Shown piece after piece: positions 23,552 through 31,816 of a stretch of DNA of 34,733 nucleotides. Source of the DNA: T1Sed10-7 sp046483565 (lineage in GTDB: Bacteria; Actinomycetota; Nitriliruptoria; Nitriliruptorales; Nitriliruptoraceae); NCBI GenBank assembly GCA_046483565.1, contig JAWOCZ010000049.1, forward strand, positions 1 to 34,733, given 5' to 3'. Position numbers and translations under genes: made by a program. Position 1 is the first letter of the stretch; each line of letters starts with the position of its first letter. A model generated the notes under the pieces. It saw only the letters and a program-made list of their open reading frames with translations, ran no database searches and was not told the DNA's origin.

Positions 23552-24543
23552 GTCGGCTCCAGACGGACCGCGTCGCCGCACTCGGCCGAGCGTGCAGCGG
23601 CCAGCACGATGCCTGTTGCCGCCAGACCGTCCTCCCCCGTCGCCAGCGGCGATCGGCCGTCCGCCACGCTGGCGAGGAAGTCATCGATCATGAGCTGGTT
23701 GGCATCCGTGCCCCAGCCCGGCCAGCCCAGCGGGCCCTCCGGACCGCCGTGCACCACGAGGTGCTGGCTGAAGGCATCGACGCCGACGACACCCCGCTCT
23801 CCGACCAGCTCCAGGGTCAGCCCGCCCCATGTCGGATAGTCGTCCGGTTTACTCCACGAACAATCGATCGACGCGAACGTCCCGTCTCCGTAAGTCAGCA
23901 TCACGAGCCCCCCTGTCTCGACCGGGACGGTCTCGCCGTGGAGGATCCGGTTGGTCGTGGCGTACACCTCGACGGGATCACGCCCCAGATACCAACGGAG
24001 CAGGTCGGCGAGGTGCACGACGTGGTCCATCAAGGCACCGCCGCCGGACTCCTCCGGGTCGACGAACCACGACCGGTGCCGCATCGGGAGCTCGCCCTGG
24101 TTCGTCCCCTGGGCAGCCCAGACGGTACCCAGCCGGCCGCTCGTCACTACCTCCCGGAGCTGCCGCATGGGCGGGCTGGCCCGCATGGGGAACGCGGTTG
24201 CCAGGGGGACCTCTGCCTCGCGGCAGGCCGACACGATCGCGTCAGCGGCTGCTTCCGTGGTGGCCAGCGGCTTCTCGCACAGAACCGCCACGCCCGCTCC
24301 CGCAGCCGCCTCGACGTCCTCGAGATGGCGGGCCGTCTCCGAGCAGACTATGACGGCATCGAGGTCGGAGCGCAGCAGTTCCGCGCGATCCTCCACCCAC
24401 CGCACGCCGTGCTTGGTGGCCCAGCCCCGGCCGCGGACCGGGTCGCGGTCGGTGACCCCGACCACCGCGACACCCGAGCGGCGCACGTTGTCGACGTAAG
24501 CGTCAACGTGGAGGTGGGCGACGCCGAGCAGACCGATCCTCAT
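23548..24543 (-). CDS. Gfo/Idh/MocA-family NAD(P)-dependent oxidoreductase (second copy)
   Basis: The product is 331 residues. The Rossmann start is atypical: GLLGVAHLHVDAYV has GVAHLH in place of the usual GxGxxG. DAVIVCSETARH and CEKPLATTEAAAD follow, with the family's EKP lysine near residue 91. The C-terminal half has the sheet domain with DHVVHLADLLRWYLG, where His and Asp form the catalytic HxxD. Members oxidise sugar or cyclitol hydroxyls or reduce the ketones. The GVAHLH class differs from the upstream copy, so the two probably do separate steps or bind different partners. The start overlaps the stop of the preceding oxidoreductase by 4 nt. Confidence 0.9.
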   Translation of the reverse strand: MRIGLLGVAHLHVDAYVDNVRRSGVAVVGVTDRDPVRGRGWATKHGVRWVEDRAELLRSDLDAVIVCSETARHLEDVEAAAGAGVAVLCEKPLATTEAAADAIVSACREAEVPLATAFPMRASPPMRQLREVVTSGRLGTVWAAQGTNQGELPMRHRSWFVDPEESGGGALMDHVVHLADLLRWYLGRDPVEVYATTNRILHGETVPVETGGLVMLTYGDGTFASIDCSWSKPDDYPTWGGLTLELVGERGVVGVDAFSQHLVVHGGPEGPLGWPGWGTDANQLMIDDFLASVADGRSPLATGEDGLAATGIVLAAARSAECGDAVRLEPT

Positions 24544-25538
24544 GCCGAGACCTCCTCGGGTGCCACGACCTCCCCCAGCTCGACCGATCGCGCAACCGCC
24601 GCAGCGAGCCGCAGCGCCGCGAGGCCGTCCTCCCCGGTGACGAGCGGTTCCTCCTCACCCCGCAGGACCGCCAGGAAGTGCCGGATCTGCGTCGTGTACG
24701 GGTCCTCAGCCAACGTGCTGGCTGCCAGCGGGATATCCCCGCCCTCCTCGTCCTGCTGCAGGTGGGCTCGCACCGGATCGGTTCGCTGCGAGTCCCAGCT
24801 GACCACCGCGGCGTCACCAGCGATCTCGCCACGGGTCCGGAAGTGGGGGGGCGGATAGGCCCACGAGCCCTCAACATGGGAGAGGACGCCGTTCGCGTGC
24901 CGCAGGATCGCCAGTGCATGGTCGGCCCCTGCGGCCGGTCGGGCGGCCTTGACGCTCCGAGCGACGACCGACACCACTTCGCCGGCCACCCAAAGGGCGT
25001 AGTCGAGGTCGTGGACCATGAGGTCGAACACCAGCCCCCCGGACTTGGCCGGATCGACGAACCAGTTGTCCGCGGGTTTCTTCGGCTGGAACGTCGTACG
25101 CGACAGACGCAGCACCGCTGGCTGCCCGACCACACCCCGGTCGACCGCCGCCTTCGCGGCGACGTACTCGGGGAAGAAACGCACCACGTGTGCCACCAGC
25201 AGTTGTACCCCCGCGTCGCGGCACGCCGCCACCATCGCCGCGCCGTCCTCCGGAGTGCGCGCCAGCGGCTTCTCGCAGATCACGTGCTTGCCGGCACGGG
25301 CCGCTGCGATGCCCAGCTCGGCATGCAGGTGGGTCGGTGCACACACGTCCACCACGTCGACCGCGTCGAGGAACGCATCGAACTCTTCGTGGGCCTCGGC
25401 CCCGAATCGATCCGCCAACCTGCTCGGTGGCGTGTCCGGCCCCGCCAAGACGGCGGCGAGTGTGGCATCGGTGGCCGCCCACGCTTGAGCGTGGGTGGTG
25501 CCCATGAACCCGGCTCCGATCACCCCGATACGCGTCAC
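24540..25538 (-). CDS. Gfo/Idh/MocA-family NAD(P)-dependent oxidoreductase (first copy)
   Basis: The product is 332 residues. Residues 1-14 form a classical Rossmann turn (GVIGAGFMG). DVVDVCAPTHLHAEL and CEKPLARTPEDGAAM carry the EKP lysine. The second domain includes DLMVHDLDYALWVAG with the HxxD catalytic pair and FQPKKPADNWFVDP. It would act on a carbohydrate hydroxyl or keto group with NAD(P). The gene overlaps both neighbours by 4 nt (permease upstream, second oxidoreductase downstream), so it is fully built into the transport operon. The substrate is inferred only from operon context to be an amino sugar or its keto derivative. Confidence 0.92.
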   Translation of the reverse strand: MTRIGVIGAGFMGTTHAQAWAATDATLAAVLAGPDTPPSRLADRFGAEAHEEFDAFLDAVDVVDVCAPTHLHAELGIAAARAGKHVICEKPLARTPEDGAAMVAACRDAGVQLLVAHVVRFFPEYVAAKAAVDRGVVGQPAVLRLSRTTFQPKKPADNWFVDPAKSGGLVFDLMVHDLDYALWVAGEVVSVVARSVKAARPAAGADHALAILRHANGVLSHVEGSWAYPPPHFRTRGEIAGDAAVVSWDSQRTDPVRAHLQQDEEGGDIPLAASTLAEDPYTTQIRHFLAVLRGEEEPLVTGEDGLAALRLAAAVARSVELGEVVAPEEVSA

Positions 25539-26422
25539 TTGATGGCTCCTGATGTCAGACCGCGGATGAACTGCCTCGAGAAGATGATGAACAGCGCCAT
25601 CATCGGGAGCATCGCCAGCGTGAGGACCGCGAGGACCGCGTTCCAGTCACTGACGAACTGACCGAGGAACAGCTGGGCACCGAGGGTGACGGTGCGAACC
25701 GACTCCCCAGGTGTGAGGATGAGCGGAAACCACAGGTCGTTCCAGATCGGCAGCATCGTGAACACCGCGATGGCGGCAAGCCCGGGACGGATCAGTGGCA
25801 CCACCAGCCGGTAGACCCAGAACTCGCTCGCTCCGTCGACCCGGGCCGCCTCCTTGAGCTCCTTCGGGACCTGCTGGAAGAAGGTCGTCAGGATGAAGAC
25901 GGCGAGGGGCAGCCCCATCGCCGTGTAGACGAGTACCAGACCAGCAAGCGAGTTGACGAGGTTCAGGTCCACGAGCAGGCGCAGGATGCTGACGGTCCCG
26001 AGCCGGATCGGGATCATGATGCCGAGCGCCATGTAGAGCGCCAGCACCGCGTTGCCCCTGAAGTCGTACTCCGCCAGCGCGAAGGCCGCCATTGAGCCAA
26101 GGAGCAGCACAAGGAACACCGCGCCGAGGGTCACCACGAAGCTGTTGAAGAAGTACAGCTCGAACCGGGCACGAGCGAACACGGTCTCATAACCGACCAG
26201 ATCGAACGTGTCCGGTGTAGGTGGGATGAACGGCGAGGAGAAGATCGTGGACCGCGACTTGAAAGAGTTCATCACGATCATCAGGATCGGACCGCAGGCG
26301 ACTATCGCGTAGGCGATGAGCACGCCATGGGGCACCAAGCCCCCCAGGCGTGTACCCCAGGAGGGGCGCGGGATATGCCCACGCTCGGTCGCGGACGTTC
26401 GATCGGTGGTGAGGGTGCTCAC
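25535..26422 (-). CDS. Carbohydrate ABC transporter permease (MalG/DasC-like)
   Basis: The 295-residue permease has six membrane helices. The EAA loop KELKEAARVDGASEFWVYRL, which contacts the ATPase, lies around residues 187-206, and the C-terminus RQFIRGLTSGAIK is typical of the MalG class. I chose GTG 26422: it lies 10 nt after the stop of the partner permease and GGGGA precedes it. It forms the membrane channel with the upstream permease and is served by the lipoprotein upstream. No ATP-binding subunit is encoded in the operon. The gene overlaps the first Gfo/Idh gene by 4 nt. Confidence 0.93.
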   Translation of the reverse strand: MSTLTTDRTSATERGHIPRPSWGTRLGGLVPHGVLIAYAIVACGPILMIVMNSFKSRSTIFSSPFIPPTPDTFDLVGYETVFARARFELYFFNSFVVTLGAVFLVLLLGSMAAFALAEYDFRGNAVLALYMALGIMIPIRLGTVSILRLLVDLNLVNSLAGLVLVYTAMGLPLAVFILTTFFQQVPKELKEAARVDGASEFWVYRLVVPLIRPGLAAIAVFTMLPIWNDLWFPLILTPGESVRTVTLGAQLFLGQFVSDWNAVLAVLTLAMLPMMALFIIFSRQFIRGLTSGAIK

Positions 26423-26432
26423 GCGACGTCCC

Positions 26433-27401
26433 CTAGAGCTCGTAGGTCTGGACACGTCGGTGCCAGCCGAAGAAGTACAGGAGGATCCCAGCCAGGATGA
26501 GCAGGAACATCAGGGTCGCAACCGTGGCCCCCATCGTGGACGAGCCCCGTTGGAGCTGGAAGCCGAAGAAGGTGCGGAAGAACAGCGTGCCCATGATGTC
26601 GGTCGAGAAGTCCGGACCGGCCAGCGCCCCCTTGACGGTGTAGATCAGATCGAAGGCGTTCATGTTCGCGACGTAGGTCACAACCGAGACCATGCCGACC
26701 GTCGGCAGCAGCAGCGGGAACTTGATCCGCCAGAACACGCTCCACCCGCTCGCACCGTCGACGCGGGCGGCCTCGACGAGATCCTCCGGTATGGAGATCA
26801 ACACCGCGTAGAACAGGATCATCGGGATCCCGATGTACTGCCACACGCTCATGAAAGACAGGGTGAGGAGCGCAGTGCTGGACCGACCCAGCAGCGGGGT
26901 CTCCACGATGCCCCAGACCGGGCTCAGGATGAGCTGCCAGATGAACCCGACGATCACGACAGACAGGGTGGTGGGAATGAACAGCAGGGTGCGGTAGACG
27001 CTTCGCCCCCGGAGCGTCGACGAGGCGAGCAACGCGGCCAGCAGGAGACCGATGGGGTTCTGGACGAAGAAGTGGACCGCGAAGAACAGGAGGTTGTTCC
27101 AGACCGCGTTCCAGAAGCTGGCCGATAGCAGCTCGTCGGTCAGCAGACGCTCGAAATTGCCGAGGCCGACGAAGACCTCGACGCCGTCCACCGGTGAGAA
27201 CAGGCTGAGTCGTACCGAGTCGAGTAGCGGGTACACCATGAAGACCGTGTAGATCCCCACGGCAGGCAGCAGGAACACGAGCAGGTGTCCATGACGGCGA
27301 CGGCGTCGTCCCGTGGGGGCAGTCAGGTCGCGCGTTGGTACGGCTAGTCGGGGCGCGGCCGCACCGTCCGCGTCAGCGCCGCCCTCGGGCTCACGTGCCA
27401 T
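26433..27401 (-). CDS. Carbohydrate ABC transporter permease (MalF/DasB-like)
   Basis: The product is 322 residues. A hydrophilic, Arg-rich cytoplasmic start (residues 1-38) precedes six membrane helices. The EAA loop EDLVEAARVDGASGWSVFWR lies around residues 213-232, and GWHRRVQTYEL ends the protein as in UgpA/MalF-class permeases. The likely ribosome site is GGAGGGAGG, upstream of the ATG at 27401 and just after a strong hairpin. It pairs with the downstream permease for uptake of a saccharide across the cytoplasmic membrane. Confidence 0.93.
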   Translation of the reverse strand: MAREPEGGADADGAAAPRLAVPTRDLTAPTGRRRRRHGHLLVFLLPAVGIYTVFMVYPLLDSVRLSLFSPVDGVEVFVGLGNFERLLTDELLSASFWNAVWNNLLFFAVHFFVQNPIGLLLAALLASSTLRGRSVYRTLLFIPTTLSVVIVGFIWQLILSPVWGIVETPLLGRSSTALLTLSFMSVWQYIGIPMILFYAVLISIPEDLVEAARVDGASGWSVFWRIKFPLLLPTVGMVSVVTYVANMNAFDLIYTVKGALAGPDFSTDIMGTLFFRTFFGFQLQRGSSTMGATVATLMFLLILAGILLYFFGWHRRVQTYEL

Positions 27402-27417
27402 AGACCTGCCTCCCTCC

Positions 27418-27448
27418 GGTCGGCGGGCGGACCAGCCGCCCGCCGACC
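27418..27448 (-). terminator. Perfect 13-bp hairpin between solute-binding protein and permease genes
   Basis: On the minus strand GGTCGGCGGGCGG, a 5-nt loop CTGGT, and CCGCCCGCCGACC make a perfect 13-bp stem beginning 17 nt after the solute-binding-protein stop codon. No U-tract follows and the permease ribosome site starts immediately after. The likely role is partial termination or 3'-end protection of the upstream message, giving more binding protein than permease, rather than full termination. Confidence 0.65.
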
Positions 27449-27464
27449 TGATGCTGGATGGTGC

Positions 27465-28811
27465 CTACTGCTGCTGTGGCTCGTACCAGCGCTCGAGCCC
27501 CTCTTGGGCGGTCGCGGCCGCGTCCTCTGGTTCGATCGTGCCGTTGAGGACCTGAGCACTCAGGCCCCACAGCTCGTTCTCGAGGTTGGGCTCACCCCGG
27601 GAGAGGATCTGGTAGGAGTTACGGATCGTGGATTCGCACTCCCCGCGCCAGTCGAGGAACTCCTGCGCGAGCGGGTCCTCGAGTTGCACATCGTGGTCTG
27701 ACAGCGGGAAGAATCCCGCCAACGCGTTCGCGTACAGCTCGGCGAACTCCGCCGTCGCAGTCCACTCAAGGAACGTCCGCGCCTCTTCCGCGTGGTCGCT
27801 CGCCGCGTTCATACCGATGCCGATGTCGGTGTGATCGCTGATGTAGCAGGTGTCCTGTCCCGCCGGCACAGGTGGCGGGAAGGCACCCATCTCGAAGTCT
27901 GCCTGCTCGCGGAAGAAGCCGATCTCCCATGACCCGGCCGGGAAGACAGCGCCGTTGCCCAGGGTGAAGAGGTTCTGTGAGTCGGGGTAGGTCACGGCCT
28001 CATAGCCGCTCGGCAGGTACGGCGTCCAGCGGCCGAGAGCTTCGAACGCAGCAACGTACGGCTCGTCGTCGAATGCCTCGGTGCCGTCGATCAGCGCGAG
28101 GCGTCCTTCCTCACCGTCCCAGTAGTTCGGCCCGATGTTCTGGAAGCCCATCGTGGCCGACTCCCACTGGTCCGCGGTCCCCATCACGAGCGGGGCGTAG
28201 GTGCCATCGTCGGCGACCTGGTCGAGGATCTCGTAGAACTCCTCCTCGGTCTCGGGTTCCTCGAGGCCGAGTTCGTCGAAGATGTCGATGTTGTAGAGGA
28301 AGCCGTGGATGACCGAGGCCATGGGCACGCAGTAGACGTCGGATCCGTCGTCGGTGATCCAGGCGCTGCGGGCAACGTCGCCGAAGGCCTCGAGACCGGA
28401 CAGGTCGGTGACGGGCGCCAGGTGGCCATCCTCGTACAGATCCAGCGAGATGTCGAAGGGCCGACACGTGATGAGGTCACCGGCCGAGCCACCCTCGAGC
28501 TTGGCCTCGAGCGCCGCGTTGTACTCATCCGGCGCGGTTGGCTGGAAGGTCACCCGGATGTTGGGGTGCTGCTCGTGGAAGGCCGGCAGGATGACGTCCT
28601 CCCAGACCACGAGGTCGTCGTTGCGCCAGCTCTCCATGATGAGCGTCACCTGCTCGCCATCCGCACCGGCCTCGGGGTCCTCCGTCGGCTCAGCATCGGG
28701 GTCGGTGACGTCCTCGTCGGTCTCGCCGCGAGGGTCCTCGGCCTCACCGCACGCAGCCAGGACGAGTAGTCCCGCTGCGAGCATCGCAACCCACCGTAGT
28801 CGTCGTCTCAT
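27465..28811 (-). CDS. ABC transporter sugar-binding lipoprotein
   Basis: The 448-residue family-1 solute-binding protein has a lipoprotein signal: MRRRLRWVAML, then the LAAC lipobox (C21). A Glu/Asp-rich spacer (residues 22-52) follows, then the mature domain. Its pattern (TLIMESWRNDD, IRVTFQPTAPDEYNAALEAKL, VPMASVIHGFLYNIDIFDELGL) fits carbohydrate-binding proteins of the DasA/NgcE/MalE type. It would hold the sugar outside the membrane and deliver it to the two permeases. Purine-rich GGAGAAGGAGAAGGA lies just before the ATG. Spacing from the preceding nagA gene is 79 nt, long for this operon, so a separate promoter is possible although none is clear. Confidence 0.93.
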   Translation of the reverse strand: MRRRLRWVAMLAAGLLVLAACGEAEDPRGETDEDVTDPDAEPTEDPEAGADGEQVTLIMESWRNDDLVVWEDVILPAFHEQHPNIRVTFQPTAPDEYNAALEAKLEGGSAGDLITCRPFDISLDLYEDGHLAPVTDLSGLEAFGDVARSAWITDDGSDVYCVPMASVIHGFLYNIDIFDELGLEEPETEEEFYEILDQVADDGTYAPLVMGTADQWESATMGFQNIGPNYWDGEEGRLALIDGTEAFDDEPYVAAFEALGRWTPYLPSGYEAVTYPDSQNLFTLGNGAVFPAGSWEIGFFREQADFEMGAFPPPVPAGQDTCYISDHTDIGIGMNAASDHAEEARTFLEWTATAEFAELYANALAGFFPLSDHDVQLEDPLAQEFLDWRGECESTIRNSYQILSRGEPNLENELWGLSAQVLNGTIEPEDAAATAQEGLERWYEPQQQ

Positions 28812-28890
28812 TGTTCCTTCTCCTTCTCCGGTTCTGGATGGAGCACTCGGCGGCGTTCGCGTCACATGACGTCGAGCGGTGCCCGGTTGG

Positions 28891-30114
28891 TCAGGTGTAC
28901 TCGGGCGTTCCTTCCCGCCCGTCGTCGAGGTCATCCCTCGCCCGGTGGACGACGCGGCCCCCGACCACCGTGAGGTGGACGCGCACCTGGTCATCGACCA
29001 GCACGAGGTCGGCATCACGTCCCAGAGCGATCTCGCCCTTCCGGTCCGCCACGCCCGCGACCCGCGCCGCGTTGCGGCTGGCGGCCTTCCAGAGCTCGAA
29101 GAGCTGGGAGCCCGTTGCCCGCTGCAGATTGCGCAGTCCGAGGTCGAGGGTCAGGACGCTGCCCGCGAGAGCCCCGTCGGGTAGACGCACCGCGCCTTCT
29201 TCGACGGTGACGGTGCGGTCCCCGATCGGGTAGGTGCCGGGGGGCATACCCGCGGCGCGGATCGCATCGGTGACGAGCACGACGGCGTCGACCCCGCGGG
29301 CCGCGAACAGCGCCTCCATCGCCGCCGGATGCACGTGGATGTTGTCGGCGATCAACTCCACCGTGAGCTCACGCATCGACATGGCGGCGCCGACGACGCC
29401 CGGCTCGCGGTGATGCAACGGACGCATCGCGTTGAACGTGTGGGTCACGTGGCGGACGCCCGCGACCACGGCATCTCGCATCTCATCGTAGGTGGCATCG
29501 GTGTGCCCGGCGCTCATCGTGATGCCCTGCTCGATGCAGCGCTCGATCACCACGAGGTTGCCGGGCATCTCCGGGGCGATGGTCATCAGATGTACCACGC
29601 CGGTGTCGAGGAACCGTGCCAGTTCGTCGAGGTTGCCGTGACGGATGAGTGAGGCCTCCTGGGCACCGCAGCGACGTGGGTTGAGGTAGGGCCCTTCCAT
29701 GTGCGCCCCGAGCAGCTCCGCCCCATCCCAGGACGGCTGGCGCATCGCGGTCGCGACCGCGTGCAGAGCGCCGAGCGTCTCGTCCGTGGTACCCGTCCAC
29801 GTCGTCGCGAGGAACGAGGTGACACCATGCGAAGCGTAGAAAGCCGCCATCGCGGCGATCCCGTCGGGGTCGCCGTCCATCGTCTCATAGCCGAGCGCAC
29901 CGTGGACGTGCACGTCGACGAACCCCGGCAGTAACCAGCGACCCTCCGCCTCCACGACGTCGGGGGCAGCGCCGTCTCCTCCGGCGCGGACCTCATCGCT
30001 GGGGGCGCCCGCACTGAAGGCGACGATGGCGCCGGCGTCGGCGAGCAGCCAGCCTCCGTCGAGGACCTCATCGCTGGTCACGATGCGGGCGTCGGTCAGC
30101 AGCAGCGCACTCAT
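28891..30114 (-). CDS. nagA: N-acetylglucosamine-6-phosphate deacetylase
   Basis: This 407-residue amidohydrolase removes the acetyl group from GlcNAc-6-phosphate (or a close relative) in the cytoplasm. Visible active-site features are VDVHVHG (H69, H71), HMEGPYLNP (metal-binding E140), SAGHTDATYDE (H204), THTFNAMRPLHHREPG (H225) and VTDAIRAAG (catalytic D283). Length and motif order match NagA. It overlaps the SIS-protein gene by 4 nt. No glucosamine-6-phosphate deaminase (NagB) is found in the window, so the next step must be elsewhere or be performed by another enzyme of this operon. Confidence 0.94.
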   Translation of the reverse strand: MSALLLTDARIVTSDEVLDGGWLLADAGAIVAFSAGAPSDEVRAGGDGAAPDVVEAEGRWLLPGFVDVHVHGALGYETMDGDPDGIAAMAAFYASHGVTSFLATTWTGTTDETLGALHAVATAMRQPSWDGAELLGAHMEGPYLNPRRCGAQEASLIRHGNLDELARFLDTGVVHLMTIAPEMPGNLVVIERCIEQGITMSAGHTDATYDEMRDAVVAGVRHVTHTFNAMRPLHHREPGVVGAAMSMRELTVELIADNIHVHPAAMEALFAARGVDAVVLVTDAIRAAGMPPGTYPIGDRTVTVEEGAVRLPDGALAGSVLTLDLGLRNLQRATGSQLFELWKAASRNAARVAGVADRKGEIALGRDADLVLVDDQVRVHLTVVGGRVVHRARDDLDDGREGTPEYT

Positions 30115-30863
30115 GGTCGTCCTCGCTTGCGGTCCGCATACCTCGCGACGACCGCCTCGTTCGGGTCAGCCGGACCATCGAGGTTCTGGCTGACCAGCAC
30201 GGGCACCTCGTCCCCGGTCGCCGCGAGTTGGGCAGCCGCCGCTGCCACCAGGGCGTGCATCGCTGCGGAGGCGAGCACCGTGGACAGCGGACCGACTACC
30301 GTGCCATCGTCTAGGTGCAGGGCCGCATCGCCAGTCGGTACACCCGTATCGAGCGTGACGTGCGCGACCTCGTGGAGCCGTAGGCCGGAGGGATGCCGGG
30401 AGATGACCGCGTCGCTGTGCTCACGGCTGGTCACGGCGACCACGAACAACCCGAGCTCAGCCGCGCCGCGTGCGACGTCGATCGGCACCGGGTTGATCCC
30501 GGAGTTGGACACGACGATCAGCAACTCACCCGACCGCAGATCCTCGGTCTCGAGCACCACCTGCCCGTAGCCGGGCAGTCGCTCCGTCCGCGCAGAGCGA
30601 ACCCCACCCGTGGGAGCGAGCGCGGGATCGACGATCGCATGTATCGCCGCCAGTCCACCCGCGCGGTCGCTGGCCTCGAGCGCGACCAGTTGTGAGTGCC
30701 CGCAGCCGAACACATGAACGACGCCGCCGTCGCGGATGCTGGCCGCTGCTCGGGTAGCGACCTCCTCGATCGTGCTGGACGAGCGTCGGTGGAGCAGCTC
30801 CAGATGGCCGACCAGTGCCTCGAGGTAGCTGGCCGCGGCCGGGGGCCGGTCCGATGGCGTCAT
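30111..30863 (-). CDS. SIS-domain sugar-phosphate protein (UPF0309-like)
   Basis: The 250-residue protein has one SIS domain. HVFGCGHSQLVALEASDRAGGL (around residue 50) is the phosphosugar-binding turn, and LLIVVSNSGINPVPIDVARGA with the SxSG serines follows at about residues 115-135. It resembles the UPF0309 / SIS_14 type found beside NagA and sugar-kinase genes. SIS domains bind phosphosugars and act as isomerases, deaminases (AgaS, GlmS half), etherases (MurQ) or regulators. Because the operon lacks NagB, a deaminase/isomerase role is an attractive inference but unproven. It overlaps both neighbours by 4 nt. Confidence 0.85.
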   Translation of the reverse strand: MTPSDRPPAAASYLEALVGHLELLHRRSSSTIEEVATRAAASIRDGGVVHVFGCGHSQLVALEASDRAGGLAAIHAIVDPALAPTGGVRSARTERLPGYGQVVLETEDLRSGELLIVVSNSGINPVPIDVARGAAELGLFVVAVTSREHSDAVISRHPSGLRLHEVAHVTLDTGVPTGDAALHLDDGTVVGPLSTVLASAAMHALVAAAAAQLAATGDEVPVLVSQNLDGPADPNEAVVARYADRKRGRP

Positions 30864-31816
30864 AGCGCCACCTGGTCCGCGACCAGCAGCATGTCGTCGA
30901 CCACCGTTGGCTGTGTGGTTGCTGCGAGCAGAACGGCACCGTCGAGGGCATCACCTGCCGGCGGCTCGGGTCGAGCATCCTGGAGCTCGTCGGCGAGGGC
31001 TCGGAGGAAGGCGTCCGTGACCAGAGGGCCGGCCCGGAACACCCCGCCGCAATACGACACCGGGATGGGACGCCGCGTCCCGAACGCCCGACGCGCAGCG
31101 GCCGCCACGCTTGAAGCAAGGGCGACCCCGGCGTCCTGCAGCAGCGTCAGGGCGGTGGGGTCCTCGGCCTCAGCCACCTCGGAGACGACACGGGCGAAGC
31201 CCGCCACCACGCTCGGCGGGTTGTCCGCCCCGTAGATGGCATCCGTGATCGACTCAGTGTCGCCGTAGCGGGCAAGGGCCGCAAGCAGGAGCGCCGCCGA
31301 TCCACCGCGGCCATCGCTGGCACGCAGCGCCGAACGGAGACCGGCCCGTCCGATCTCGAAGGCGCTCCCGCCGTCGTCCAGCAGGTAGCCCCAGCCATCC
31401 ACGCGACTCAGCGTGCCATCAGGGCCGACCGCTAACGTGATCGAGCCGGTTCCGGCCGCGACCACCGCACCCGGGCGCAACCCCAGCGCACCGCAGTACG
31501 AGGTTACGACGTCACTGGTGACGACGGCGCGCCGAGTCGGCACAAGATCCAAGAGGAGGTCGAGTATGCGGGCGCTGTACGCCCCGGGCGTCAGCACCCC
31601 GGTCAACCCGAGACAGGTTCCGTCATAGCCGTCGCGCACCCCGGGGAGCTCGGACAAGGTGTGTTGCAACGCCTCGTGGATGCGGTCCCGGGCACCCACC
31701 GCAGCGATGTTCTCGAAGCCGGGGCCAGTCGTCGTGCCAAGACATCGCCCGTCGTCGACCACGACAGCCCGGGTACCTGTTTTGCCAGCATCGATGCCGA
31801 GGTAGGTGCCGGTCAT
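30860..31816 (-). CDS. BadF/BadG/N-acetylglucosamine-kinase-type sugar kinase
   Basis: The 318-residue ASKHA-fold kinase opens with the phosphate-1 loop LGIDAGKTGTRAVVVDDG. GTGSITLAVGPDGT is the second phosphate loop, WGYLLDDGGSAFEIGR is the family signature seen in eukaryotic-type GlcNAc kinases, and YCGGVFRAGPLV is the adenosine loop. It would phosphorylate the imported amino sugar at O-6 to feed NagA. That fits ABC import, which delivers unphosphorylated sugar, unlike PTS uptake. The gene lies between the regulator and the SIS gene with 4-nt overlaps on both sides. Confidence 0.92.
   Translation of the reverse strand: MTGTYLGIDAGKTGTRAVVVDDGRCLGTTTGPGFENIAAVGARDRIHEALQHTLSELPGVRDGYDGTCLGLTGVLTPGAYSARILDLLLDLVPTRRAVVTSDVVTSYCGALGLRPGAVVAAGTGSITLAVGPDGTLSRVDGWGYLLDDGGSAFEIGRAGLRSALRASDGRGGSAALLLAALARYGDTESITDAIYGADNPPSVVAGFARVVSEVAEAEDPTALTLLQDAGVALASSVAAAARRAFGTRRPIPVSYCGGVFRAGPLVTDAFLRALADELQDARPEPPAGDALDGAVLLAATTQPTVVDDMLLVADQVAL

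Noticed and set aside
24678..25661. Plus-strand frame of 327 codons opposite a Gfo/Idh gene
   Set aside because: The minus-strand protein has the GAGFMG, EKP and HxxD motifs. The plus frame is a shadow.
28812..28890. Separate operator or promoter before the solute-binding-protein gene
   Set aside because: A TTGGTC half-site is present, but there is no matching second arm and no clear -10 box.
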